This document shows, piece after piece, positions 37,438 to 48,450 of a stretch of 64,000 bases of DNA (its first letter is position 1; every line of letters starts with the position of its first letter). The stretch spans positions 124,001-188,000 of the forward strand of contig SADC01001389.1 in the NCBI GenBank assembly GCA_004194705.1. The letters run 5' to 3'. Source of the stretch: Ditylenchus dipsaci. Lineage: Eukaryota > Nematoda > Chromadorea > Rhabditida > Anguinidae. The notes under the pieces are model-generated. The model ran no database searches. It saw only the letters and a program-made list of their open reading frames with translations, and was not told the origin of the DNA. The position numbers and the translations under genes were made by a program.

Positions 37438-39140
37438 GTGAGCATTTTGCCTTTTTGTGAATTAAAAAGGGCGAAAATGGCAAAAAAAACTTGCCCTTTT
37501 TTGCCTTGAAAAATTTGCCTTTGGGCAAATTGCCTTTTTAGGGCAAATTGCCCAAAAAGGACAATATGCCCTAAGGGGAGATTTTATTTTTGGTAGCTTT
37601 TCAGCCATTTATATGCAAAACTGACGGTTTACACGTCGGATTCCTGTTCAGCGTAGTCGATTTGCTTCTAAAGCCACTATATTAGTAAGAACTCACTGTG
37701 ATCTGAAATTCCACTCAAGACAAAAAACATTCAAATTAAAATTTTCGATTTTTTTCAAATTAAAAATTCCACGGTGTCTTTTGAATTTTCAAAGCAGTTT
37801 TTCAAGCAAATCGACCATTCTGAACGCGAATCTGTTTAAAAAAGCTGGGCCGGAGTAGAGAATCCCCTGGCCCGAAAACCGGTTTAAAACTCGTTTTCAC
37901 GCGATTTGACCACTTTTGCGTATAGAAAAGATGAAAAACGATTGGGAAAGCACCTTCCACAAAAAAACATTTTTGACCAATAATCGACTTTTCGGCGGTT
38001 CTGAAGGGTGCTCAAGATACCTTCGTTGGTGGTTTTTACCCTGTTTCGGTCACTGGAACGAGCCAAAAAGAGCCTCTATATTCATTTCATGATCAAGTGG
38101 ACTTCTCGGTATCATGTCTAAGGTAAGTGAGTGCGTGCATCTCTAACTCTCAAGCCCCCTGCACTTCCTTCGGTGGCGCAGGGGGCTTGGGCGCTTGGAG
38201 TTGAGATGCGCACACCCACATACCTGAGACACATATCACTCGAAAGTGACTCTGGATGCATGAAAAATGTATGCATATCAGAGTTTCTTCATGCGATAGG
38301 CCCCAGTTAACAAAACTACGTTCAAATCTTGTCTTTTTTGGTCTTTTAGAGATATCCACGTACCCTTTTAGGTTAAGTTATTCTGGCTCTCTTCTCTGTT
38401 GATGCTGTCATCCTCGCTTTGGTTTTAGGTATCTTCTCTCTTTTGTTCCTTTTTTTTCAGCCTCGGTTCAAAGTTACCTTGGTTAAGTTACCTTGGTTCA
38501 CCAAGGCGAAAATGCAAAAAAAAATTCGAAAAGTGCTAAATAATAGTGTCTTCCCACTATTTTTTTGTTGTTTTTTCACGTTTAAAGTAGCTAAAATGCC
38601 CTTAGGACACCATTTTGGCCGTTTTCGGGCCAGGGGAGATTGTGTACTTCAGCCAAAATCTGTATTAAAGTGAATGATTATCAAATTAACTTTTACTTCA
38701 GAAATCTTCTAGTTTTGCAGTTTTACACACCTTTTTTTTGGCGGATTCGTGTTCAGCATGGTCGATTTGCTTAAAAATGCTTAAAATTTAAAAGACACCG
38801 TCGAATTTTAAATTCAGAAAAAATTAAAAATTTCAATTTGAATGTTTTTTGTCTTGAGTGGAATTTGAGATCACAGTGGGTTCTTACTAAAATAGTGGTT
38901 TTAGAAGCAAATCGGCTTCGCTGAACATGAACCCAAGAGTTTTGCTTTTTTAAATGACTGAAAACCTGCCAAAAATAAAACATTCCTTTAGGGCATATTT
39001 CCCTTTTTGGACAATTTGCCCTAAAAAGGCAATTTGCCCAAAGGGGAAAAATTGCCTTTCAGGGCAAATAAGGGCAACTTTTTTGCCTTTTTTTCTTTTT
39101 AATTTACAAAAATGCAAAAATGCTGATAGCTGTGCCCCTT
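37437..39140. mobile_element. Large nested foldback containing copy (c) of the CTAAGG-core family
   Basis: Outer arms: GAATTAAAAAGGGCGAAAAT and GGGCAAATTGCC-type blocks near 37460-37580, inverted at 38985-39135. The next inner arms are two palindromes with CGATTTGCTT at 37620-37850 and 38740-38940. The centre holds copy (c), core 38118-38228, with CAAGCCCCCTGC / GCGCAGGGGGCTTGG. No gene. Text-like repeats of AATTGCC give spurious open frames. Confidence 0.6.
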
Positions 39141-39144
39141 TTAA

Positions 39145-39375
39145 TGGCCATTGCCGTCTACGACAACGGTTGTCCTCCTCCAATTCAAAAAAATCCTAAT
39201 CATTGAACTTCTATACGAATTTTTCAATTTGGTTTCTAACAAAACTTTACCTAAAATTAAATTCTAAGCCTTGTTTTGCTAGAAACCAAGTTGAAAAATT
39301 CGTACAGGAGTTCAATGATTGTGCGAAAATTTTTGAATTGGCCGGGGACAATCCAGAACGCTTGGACATGGCCCT
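39145..39375. mobile_element. TTAA palindromic MITE (copy 10)
   Basis: TTAA at 39141-39144 and 39376-39379. Arms include GGCCATTGCCGTCTACGACA and CCTAATCATTGAACTTC with inverses. Confidence 0.75.
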
Positions 39376-40063
39376 TTAAAAACTTGATAATTTAAGAAAT
39401 CTATTGGTTTTTTGGAGTGCCTATTTTCGGCAGGCCACAGCTCGACGAATTTCCAAGAAAGGTGCCGCATTTTTATGCTATCGTAGTCAGCACATCGTAG
39501 GCTTTCGTTTAAGCACAAACACGCAATTTCTAATTTTCCAATGGGTTGAGATGGTATTAACAAAAGGACAAAATCACAAAACTTCTCTTTTGAAAAGTGA
39601 AAATCGTTGGGCTAGGAGGGGGTGGGGTTGGATCTCTATATAGTATTTGGGTCGGGCGGGTCACGCTTGTTCAACTTTGGAGGCCAAAAGGGGACTTTCC
39701 TTCAAACAAGAGATCGTTGAAAAATACGCGTTTTAAGAGGGGCATAGCCTACTTTTATGAATGAAGTCATGGTATTTGGGACGGGGAATCACGCTTTTTT
39801 GACATTTGAGGTCACAATATAGATTAGAGACAGTAAAATCATTTTTTCGCCAAATTTATCATGTTATCCAGAATGTCAGCTTTCGTTTAAAATAAGAGCG
39901 TCAAAATACGAGTTTTACGAGGGCATGTGCCCTCATGAAGTCTTGCCCCTATGAAGTCAAAAAATTGAGATCAGGAAAATATTAGTTTGAATCTTTTTCA
40001 TCTCGAGAGGAATTTAAAAATATACAGTCAAGTTTGAATTCAAAGCAGTTTGTGACTCACAAG
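39376..40063. other. Gene-free stretch
   Basis: No exon signals recognised. A motif pair (GGGTCGGGCGGGTCACGCTT near 39648, GGGACGGGGAATCACGCTTT near 39778) indicates an old tandem duplication of about 130 nt. Confidence 0.35.
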
Positions 40064-40534
40064 CAGTGTTTTCAAAAGTCAAGGTCAAGTTCAAGGTCAA
40101 GGTAAAACTTGACTTTAAAACTTCAAGGTCGTTTTTCTCGATTTTTAGTAAGGAAAATGGGTCTGATTTTTTTTTCCTATCCCTAAAGTCAAGATTTTGC
40201 GCTGAACAAAACGTACTTTTCAGAATAACGATATAATTTTTGCACGCTGAGATATAGCCTAAAGTCAAGGTAAAATCACCTTGATTTTAGCGAAAGTCAA
40301 GGTCAAGGTAAAATCAAGGTGATTTTACCTTGACTTTAGGCTATATCTCATCGTGCAAAAATTATATCGATATTCTGAAAAGTACGTTTTGTTCAGCGCA
40401 AAATCTTGACTTTAGGGATAGGAAAAAAAATTCAGACCCATTTTCCTTACTAAAAATCGAGAAAAACGACCTCGAAGTTTTAAAGTCAAGTTTTACCTTG
40501 ACCTTGAACTTGACCTTGACTTTTGAAAACACTG
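40064..40534. mobile_element. hAT foldback MITE with exact CTCACAAG duplication
   Basis: Termini are CAGTGTTTTCAAAAGTCAAG and the inverse. CTCACAAG flanks both sides (40056-40063 and 40535-40542). The whole element is one long hairpin with CAAGGTCAAGGTAAAA units. Its terminus is nearly that of the complete hAT element at 47937 (CAGTGTTGTCAAAAGTCATA), so it may have been moved by that transposase. Confidence 0.85.
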
Positions 40535-40544
40535 CTCACAAGTG

Positions 40545-40870
40545 ACTCACCAAGATGGTGACCGAACCACCAAGATAAGTCACCTTAATTACGTGGGTAC
40601 CCGAAACCACGATTAAAGTACCCTAACCACCAGGATAGGGCCCGTACCACATGGATACACCCCAACCATCAGGATGGTAACCTAATCACCAAGATGGGGT
40701 CCGAACCACGTGGATACAGTCCATCAACCAGGACCCGGCTCAAACTGCTAGGATAGGGCGCAAACCACCAGGATAGAGCCAGAACCAACAGGAAAGTATC
40801 TGAACAACCAAGGTAGAGCCTGAACTACCTGGAAATCGCCCGAACGTTCAGGAAAGTACCCGAGGAGGAG
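40545..40870. repeat. Degenerate ACCACCAGGATAGGG minisatellite
   Basis: About fifteen imperfect units of 18-22 nt, the complement of the GGTGGTTTGGGTA arrays elsewhere in the window. It lies immediately upstream of eIF3e. Confidence 0.5.
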
Positions 40871-41075
40871 GTGGGCGGTAAGTTTATAGGCAGAAAGGTG
40901 TGCCAGGAAGAGAATAGCCAATATGGGAAGCGGTACCAGGAAATGTTTATCAATGGGTATATGTGATGGATTAGCACATACCCCCATTCAAATTTCAAAA
41001 TACAATAGAGGCGACGATAGGCGCCTGTGGCCCCTAATATTAAATACTAAGGTCGAATTCCAAGTTATTTTAGAT

Positions 41076-43397
41076 ATGATCGAATTCGACTTGACTCAGC
41101 GTGTTGCGCCATTTCTCGATTTGCATTTGGTAATTCCTCTTCTGGAATTTATTCAGCCAAGAAAGGTAATTTTTATTAATTGTTCAGCTATTAAATTCAC
41201 CTATCATTTTTAGATTTACGATGATGATTCCCTGTATAGAACTCATCGCAGTGTGATGCAGAAAACAAATATGATCGACAGTGTGATTGAAATGGTTTCT
41301 GATGAGCAGTCTCGCAATGAACTTCTTGAAAGACGTGACGAGGTTCTAAAGGTATAAATTCTCCGTAGTCGTTGTCAGGACCAATCCATCACTTTTTGTT
41401 ATTATTTAGGAACGTGAGCAGCTCAAAGCCAACTGTGATCCAGTGGTGAAGATTTTGGAGCTTGATGCTGTCAAAAAAATCATGGAGGAGGGCCGTGATC
41501 GTGAAGGTAACAGCAAGGTTCTTGAGTATATAATGAAAAATTATCATGTAATTTATTTCCCAAGTGGTCACTTCCTTATCTATCGAAAGCTGATTACTTT
41601 TAGTTCAAACTCGAAATGCTGGAGTACCTCTTCAAATACGCCAAGTTTCAATACGATTGCGGCAATTACCAAGCGGCTTCTATCTGTCTCTATTACTATC
41701 TCAGTGTGGTTCCTCAGCATGATCCCAACTATCTGAATGCGCTTTACGGTAAGCTGGCTTCGGAGATTCTAAATCAGGACTGGACTCTTGCAAAGTATGA
41801 CCTGACTAAGCTTAAAGCCTACATTGACTCTGATCCTTTGTAAGTTGCTTTTTTGTGCTCCTGCTACTTTTTCAACAGCCTGATTTCGCAATTGTAGCGA
41901 TACTGAAGTTGAATTGCTGCAGCATCGTTCCTGGCTTCTTCATTGGTCTCTGTTCGTCTATTTCAACTTTCCTAAGGGCCGGGATGAACATCTAGTAGTG
42001 GTGAACTGACGGAAAGCAATGAGGGAAGAAAAGAGGACCCTGAAATAGTTGAAAAGTGCGAGGAAGCTATCAGACATGAAAAAACCGTCAACCTAGAAGC
42101 AGTCATCGAAATGTTCATGAATCAGCAGGCGTATCTCAACAGCATTCAAGTGAGTCATCTACGAGGTTGTTGTTCCTTTCTAAATTTTAATAATTTTTCC
42201 TAGGTCCTGTGTCCTCATTTAATTCGTTATCTGGCCGTTGCTGTGGTGATGACCAAGAATAAGCAGAAGAACTACCTCAAGGATTTGATGAAAGTTATTG
42301 AAGTTGTAAGGAAATTAATTAAGGGGCATGCTCGCTGCCGATGGGAATATTTTAAAAGGCGGGTACCTGGTCAATTCAAAAAAGGATTATTTTAAAATTA
42401 TTTTTGTTGAGTGCTCTACGGATAATAAGTAACCAAAAACACTTCCATCGCTTAATAGCATCGGTGGCCTAGTGGTAAAGCGTTGGCGTACTGTGAAAGT
42501 TAGTCGTCGGTTTGATTCCCACTGGATGTATAGTTCATCGACTTTTACCAAATTGCGTCAAATTAGTTCTCGTTTGAATTCTGGTATCTTTCCTGGTATC
42601 CTGGTATCCGCTTCCTGGTATCCGCCTTTCAAAATATTCCCATCGGCGGCGAGCATGCCCCTTTAAGTTATGTCATGGTGTCGTTTCATGAGCTCTACAA
42701 CTTTGAGGAACAGCACAATTATCGAGATGCCATCACCGATTTCCTGACCAGTTTGTACGTCGACTATGATTTTGATGCTGCTCAGCAAAAGCTAGAAGAT
42801 TGTGAGAAAGTTAGCTGTTGATTATTGTCGAACCACCACCAGCTTATTCATCACAATCTTTTAGGTGCTGCAAAACGATTTTTTCTTGGTGGGCAGCGTG
42901 GAAGAGTTAGAGAAAGTGCTCGTCTATTGTCTTCGACATGTATTGTAGAACTCACAAGTCTATCAACCTAGGTTAGTGTTTCACATTATTTCCGGTGTGT
43001 AAATTTTAGCCATTATTTAAGATACTCTCGCTTCTCGTTTTTTCAAGGATCCCGTAAGCTGTTTATACGCTTAATTAGTTCACCGTCTTTCTCATTTTTC
43101 TTTTATCAGGAGGAAGCAGAGACTTGGGTCGTCAGCTTGATCCAGGACTGCCGCATCGATGGTGCGAAAATTGACTCTGATAAGCGTCAAATCGTCATGT
43201 ATCCCAAACAGACAAATATTCATGGCCAATTGGCGGCAAACAGTGAGCGCATCTATACTCGGACTCTGAAGTTGACCACACAGCTTGGTGAATTGAAGGC
43301 CAATAAGAAAGTGAGTTGGATTATTATGTCACTGTCCCTTATTCCCACTCAACTTCTGATTTTTCAGGCTGCTTGGAAGTTCGAACTTCATCATTAA
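41076..43397 (+). CDS. EIF3E: Eukaryotic translation initiation factor 3 subunit E, with apparent frame lesions
   Basis: Eleven proposed exons: 41076-41165, 41214-41351, 41410-41547, 41604-41839, 41898-42149, 42204-42305, 42668-42809, 42865-42971, 43022-43053, 43110-43310 and 43368-43397 (stop TAA). eIF3e (INT6) is a PCI-domain subunit of eIF3, which recruits the 40S ribosome. Matching stretches are [104 protein letters not shown] and [20 protein letters not shown]. Reading frame is lost near 41988, 42911 and 42925, each explained by one missing base, and exon 7 joins out of frame. Introns are retained, so it is not a retrocopy. TTTTAG just upstream of the ATG could be an acceptor for a 5' UTR intron or a trans-spliced leader. 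It lies inside the WDR7 span, on the opposite strand. Confidence 0.85.
42323..42662. mobile_element. TTAA MITE with tRNA-like block inside eIF3e (copy 11)
   Basis: TTAA at 42319-42322 and 42663-42666. Terminal repeats are GGGGCATGCTCGCTGCCGAT and the inverse GCGGCGAGCATGCCCC. Inside (about 42461-42533) is a tRNA-like unit with GGTGGCCTAGTGGTAAAGC and GGTTTGATTCCC. Removing the element leaves only about 18 nt between the proposed splice donor (42306) and acceptor AG (42666-42667), so the element supplies nearly the whole intron. Confidence 0.8.
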
Positions 43398-43455
43398 AGT
43401 AGCGAAAAATCATAATATTGTTTAGCGAGCAATTGTTTGTCGCGTCGCGAAAATG

Positions 43456-43461
43456 AATAAA
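43456..43461 (+). terminator. Polyadenylation signal AATAAA of eIF3e
   Basis: AATAAA lies 58 nt after the eIF3e stop codon and is followed by a GT-rich stretch (GTGTTACATTTGTGTTACTC). This fits a normal 3' end and argues that the locus is, or recently was, transcribed. Confidence 0.55.
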
Positions 43462-44079
43462 GCGCGTGTTACATTTGTGTTACTCGTAGTTAGAAATAAT
43501 TTCCTCTTTTTAAGGTAGCATATTAGTTATATACAAAGTTCTCATATGTACTTCATTTAGGACCACAAATCTTTAGAATTTTTGTAATTTCATGTCAAAA
43601 TCTTTATTTTTGGTGCTAAAAACTTGAAGGAGGGGAAAGATGTTAAGGAGATAGTCTCAACCCGAAAATTTTAGCCCTACTTTTTTTAGTTTTTTAAATG
43701 TAGTTTTGTCGACAACTCGGTGTTGCGATACTGACAAACTTGTGCAGAATGAAAAGTTGGATTAGCATAACCGATATCAGAATTTCTTAATTTTTTTTAA
43801 ATTCGCCGAAAATCGAAATGGAAAAAGAAAAAAAACGGCTAAACAGAACCTTTGGGGCCCCTCGCCAGAACCCTAGGTGCCCCAGTCATTTTAAGTCTAA
43901 TCTATGCGAAAAATAAATGAGGCGCAAATTCAAATTGAATATTTTTTTGCATAGTTAAGACTTAAAATGACTGGGGCCCCTAGGGTTCTGGCGAGTGAGG
44001 CTGGGCCCAAAAGTTCTGTTGCTCCAAAAAAACATACAAAAAGGTTGATTAGTCGTGTATTGCAGTTCAATAAGGGCAC

Positions 44080-44829
44080 CAGGGCTGTAAAAACATCCGG
44101 AAGATACATCCGGATGTGGATGTATACATCCGAAACATCCACATCCGGCGGATGTGGATGTTGGATGTCAAAAATGTTTGGGTCGGATGTCGGATATGGA
44201 TGTCAATAAATTTTCAGGTCGGATGTCAGCGGATGTTTTCATTGATTTTACATGGATTTTTCGGATGTTTCGGATGTCAAAAATTTCACATCCGGATGTC
44301 GGATGTGGATGTTGGATGTCGAAAATTTTTGGGTCGGATGTGGATGTTGGATGTCGAAATTTTTGGGTCGGATGTCGGACGTGGATGTGGATGTCAATAA
44401 ATTTTCAGGTCGGATGTCAGCGGATGTTTTCATTGATTTTACATGGATTTTTCGGATGTTTTCGGATGTTTCGGATGTCAAAAATTTCACATCCGGATGT
44501 CGGATGTGGATGTTGGATGTCGAAAATTTTTGGGTCGGATGTCGGATGTGGATGTTGGATGTCGAAAATTTTTGGGTCGGATGTCGGATGTGGATGTGGA
44601 TGTCAATAAATTTTCAGGTCGGATGTCAGCGGATGTTTTCATTGATTTTACATGGATTTTTCGGATGTTTTCGGATGTTTCGGATGTCAAAAATTTCACA
44701 TCCGGATGTCGGATGTGGATGTTGGATGTCGAAAATTTTTGGGTCGGATGTGGATGTGGATGTCAAAATTTTTTTAGGCCGGATGTGGATGTGGATGTAG
44801 GATGTCAAAAATAAAAATTTACAGCCCTG
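44080..44829. mobile_element. hAT-like element built of GGATGT satellite
   Basis: It begins CAGGGCTGTAAAAACATCCG and ends ATTTACAGCCCTG. Between them are about 60 GGATGT/GGATGTGGATG units arranged in a roughly 210-nt higher-order repeat (repeated three times, each with TTTTCATTGATTTTACATGG). The flanking 8-mers do not match. Another right end of the same family is at 46995-47028. Open frames across it translate the repeat and are not genes. Confidence 0.65.
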
Positions 44830-45359
44830 CTGGTGGTTCGAACCCGGTCCTGATGGTTCAGGTACTTTGCTGGTGGTTCAGGAATTATCCTGTGGTTCGG
44901 GCCCTATCTTGGTGGTTTGGGCCTCACCCTAAAGGTCTCACCAGAAAGTCTCACCTCATTCTTAATATATAGAGATCAAACCACACCGGGCAACATTAAG
45001 TATTCGCTGTGTAGGTGAAGCATAAAAACTGGATTGAGGATTGACGAGAAATTTTGGTCTTCAAATTTCGGTTTTGGTCTTCAAATTTGCCGCAAAAGGC
45101 ACATTTTTGCCAACCCTGGCCAGGCGCCTTTAGAACATTTACAGCTACAATTTGCAAAAAATAAACCGGTTCCAAGATCAAAAAGGTCGAAATATAAAAA
45201 CTTTAAATGCAAGTACGAGCACTCGTACCTGGGCTCGTACTTGTGTTTCAATTGCTAATATTTTGCATTTTCCAATCTTGGAACCAGTTCATTTTTTTGC
45301 AAAAAGGTACTGTGTATGTTCTAAAAACCGCATACCAAAAATTTTTTTGGTTGCAGTTC
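44830..45359. other. Repeat remnants without a gene
   Basis: 44830-44950 is a degenerate TGGTGGTTCGGGCC array. 45060-45260 includes duplicated TTCGGTTTTGGTCTTCAAAT and a CGAGCACTCG palindrome. No exon recognised. Confidence 0.4.
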
Positions 45360-46205
45360 AGAATCCCCCCCCCCCCACGGGACTGATCAGGTGGAGGAGA
45401 TAACTTCATATTCGTGTTTCTCGACCCCGATTTCATGAGAAAGCCGGCTGTTTTTTTGGTTCTGAGAAAAAAAATTTTTTCGAACCACAGGGGGGTATCA
45501 TGGGTTTTTAGTCAAAATTTGAAAAATTTAAATTGGCGCCTTTTGAATTTAAAAGGGAATAAGGCTGTATTGGGAGGGGAAGGAATAAAAGGGGCCACTT
45601 TTATGGCAGAACATTATAAATTTGATTATCTATATTCTTCGACTGCCTCACCATGTTTTCAACTGGGCCGTGCAAAAAAAGACTCTATATGCATTTTATG
45701 GTCAAGAGTACTTCTCGGAATCATGTCTAAGGTAAGTGTGTGCGCGCATCTCTAACTCTCAAGCCCCCTGCACTTCTTCGGTGGCGCAGGGGGCTTGGGC
45801 GCTTGGAGTTGAGATGCGCACACCCACATACCTGAGACACATATCACTCGAAAGTGACTCTGGATGCATGAAAAAGCATGCATACCAGAGTTTATTTATG
45901 CGGTAGGCCCCAGTATTCAAAACTATGTTCAACATCTTCTTGTTAGTGGGCCCTGTGTGATTAGTGCCCCCTTTATTCCCTTCCCCTCCCTATACAGCCC
46001 TTAATCCCTTTTAAATTCAAAAGGCGCCAATTTAAATTTTCAAATTTTGACTAAAAAACCATGATACCCCCCTGTGGTTCGAAAATTTTTTTTTTCTCAG
46101 AACCAAAAAAACAGCCGGCTTTCTCATGAAATCGGGGACGAAAACACGAATATGAAGTTATCTCCTTCACCTGATCAGTCCCGTGGGGGGGGGGATTCTG
46201 AACTC
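45360..46205. mobile_element. Foldback-family copy (d), most complete
   Basis: Outer arms: CCCCACGGGACTGATCAGGT, then AGCCGGCTGTTTTTTTGGTT and AATTGGCGCCTTTTGAATTT, all inverted at the right end. The core hairpin is at 45727-45836: arm CTAAGGTAAGTGTGTGCGCG, inner stem CAAGCCCCCTGC / GCGCAGGGGGCTTG. The asymmetric block with GCATGCATACCAGAGTTTAT follows the core. No open frame spans it. Confidence 0.75.
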
Positions 46206-46449
46206 AAGCCTTTTTTTGTCGAACAAAAATTATTCAAACAAAAAATACAAAATATCAAGTACGAGCAAAGTACGAGTTCCCAACACTGCTGTCGAATTTC
46301 AAATTCCGCTCAGGACAACAATTATTCAAATATTATTATTTTTTGCTTTGCAGATGATTTATGTCTTGAGCGGAATTATATTTTGACAGTGACTTAAAAA
46401 TTTTGAAAGTAGTTTTCTGTGTTGACCTTAGAGGCTTGTTTCCAATGAG

Positions 46450-46680
46450 CGGATTTTACCTTCACTCTCACTCTCACTCTTCATTGGGTACACGAAAATT
46501 CTTTCACTCTCACTCTGACTTTGACTCTCCCTTTCACTTTCACCCTCAGTGTGTACCCAATGTGAGAGTGAGAGTGAAAGGCAGACTGAGAGTGAGAGTG
46601 AATGGCAACTTTTATAAGACTTGAAACTGAAAAGACTGAGAGTGAGAGTGAGAGGCAGACTGAGAGTAAAAATTTTCGAC
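46450..46680. repeat. CTCACTCT/AGAGTGAG palindromic low-complexity repeat
   Basis: The left half is rich in CACTCTCACTCTCACTCTTC and the right half in its complement, around inverted TTGGGTACAC / GTGTACCCAA blocks. A similar but smaller palindrome is at 53250-53320. Confidence 0.55.
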
Positions 46681-48450
46681 TTTTTTTATTTATTTATTTT
46701 TGGTAAAATCAATTATTGCACAATACTCAAAAAATACCTGAGAAAAGGCCTTTTACCACTGTCAAACCATCTTCAGCGTGCCCGAATCAGTCCAGAAAAC
46801 AGGTTTCGGAACATGAAAAACGTAAAAAAAATTTTGATCCTAGTGGTCGACCACTTGGTTTGGTTGGTGTATGGATTATCCAGTAGAACTGAGGTTGGAT
46901 CATAGAAAAAACATTTTAAATTTTAAAAAGCCTTTTACAAGACAAAACATTACTACCCGGGACCACTGCACTACCTGAGTCCCCCAACCTGGGTGTAGGA
47001 TGTCACAAAATAAAAAATTTACAGCCCTTAGAGCACTCATTGAGGAATTTAGAAATTCTGATATTGATGATGCTAATCCAACTTTTAGTTCTGCACAAGT
47101 TTGTCTGAGATCGCAACACCGAGTTGTCGACACAATATGACTCGAAAACCACATTTAAAAGCAAAAAACCAGGATTAATCCTTTCTTGTCGAGACCAGGG
47201 ATGAGAAATTATGGTTAACTAGGCCTATTTTAGGCCTATCTTAGGCCTAAAATAGGCCCGCGCCAATTTGAATTAGACTTAGGCCTAAATAGGCCTATCT
47301 TAGGCCTAGCCTAATTTTAGGCCTATTTTTTGGCGGGAATTTGAAATACATTTAATTTTTAGACGATTTTTTTGCTTTTCTGCAAATTTTTGGTTTTTTT
47401 AGCTCAGAATTTCACCCTAGAGTGAACAAAACCACTGAAAGTTAGTTTTCTAGAGTTTTACCAAAGGGAGGTAAACATTTTTCGACAATTTATCGGTATT
47501 CGCCATCTATCTCGGTGAATCGATTATTTGCGACATATTTTTTAGGAATTTGTCAATTTTGGCCCCGGATTCGTGTTCAGCATGTTCGATTTACTTGTAA
47601 AACTGTTCTTAAAAGTCTAACATTATCGTAAAATTCAAATTCCTCTCGAGACAAAAAGCATTTAAACTACTCAGACAATTCAATATTTGAATCATTTTTG
47701 TCTCGAGAGTAATTTGAAATTTTACGATAATGTTAGACCTTTAAAAGCAGTTTTACAAGTAAATCGAACATGGTGAACACGAATCTGGGGCTAAAATTGA
47801 CAAATTCCTAAAATATGTCGCAAATAATCGATTCACCGAGATAGATGGCGAATACCGATAAATTGTCGAAAATGTTTACCTCCCTTTGGTAAACCTCTAG
47901 AAAACTAACTTTCAGTGGTTTTTGTTCACTCTAGGGCAGTGTTGTCAAAAGTCATAGGCATAAAGTTATAGTCATAGCTATGACTGACATGGTGAAAAGC
48001 ATAGTCATAATCATAATCATAAGCAGAATTTTTCAAAGTCATAATCATAAGCCGAATTTTCAAAGTCATAATTATAATCATAAGCAGAATTTTTCAAGTC
48101 ATAGTCATAATCATTATGTTTATGACTGTGACTTTGAAAAATTCTGCTTATGATTATGACTTTGAAAAATTCGGCTTATGATTATGACTTTGAAAATTCT
48201 GCTTATGATTATGACTCTGATTATGACTTTCAGTATGACTCTGACTATGACACTGAATAGTTCTGCTTATGAGTGTGACTATGACTTTCATTTTCCTTAT
48301 GACTCGCACTATACCTATAGTTTTACTTATGGCTTTGACTTTATTATGACTATGATTTTGAGTATGAATTTCATTTTCATTAGGACTGTGGCACTGCATA
48401 GGCTTTCTTTATTTAACAATCGTGTATTTGTAGGCTCTTCTTGAAGTAGA

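Larger units (their letters stand above)
43655..47190. mobile_element. Large composite foldback enclosing several repeats
   Basis: The outer arm 43700-43790 (GTCGACAACTCGGTGTTGCG, then CAAACTTGTGCAGAA and TTGGATTAGCATAACC) recurs inverted at about 47035-47135. Within it lie a 110-nt palindrome at 43855-43995 (CCAGAACCCTAGG), the GGATGT array, copy (d) and a CTCTCACT palindrome. No cellular gene was found. Confidence 0.6.

Noticed and set aside
44116..44814. Several long overlapping open frames rich in DVGCGCW and MDVGCR
   Set aside because: They are translations of the GGATGT array in different frames. No family resemblance and no splice context.
48178..48444. Open frames with MTLIMTFSMTL repeats
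   Set aside because: They lie in the sub-terminal TCATAATCATAAGC repeats of the hAT element and mirror similar frames at the other end.
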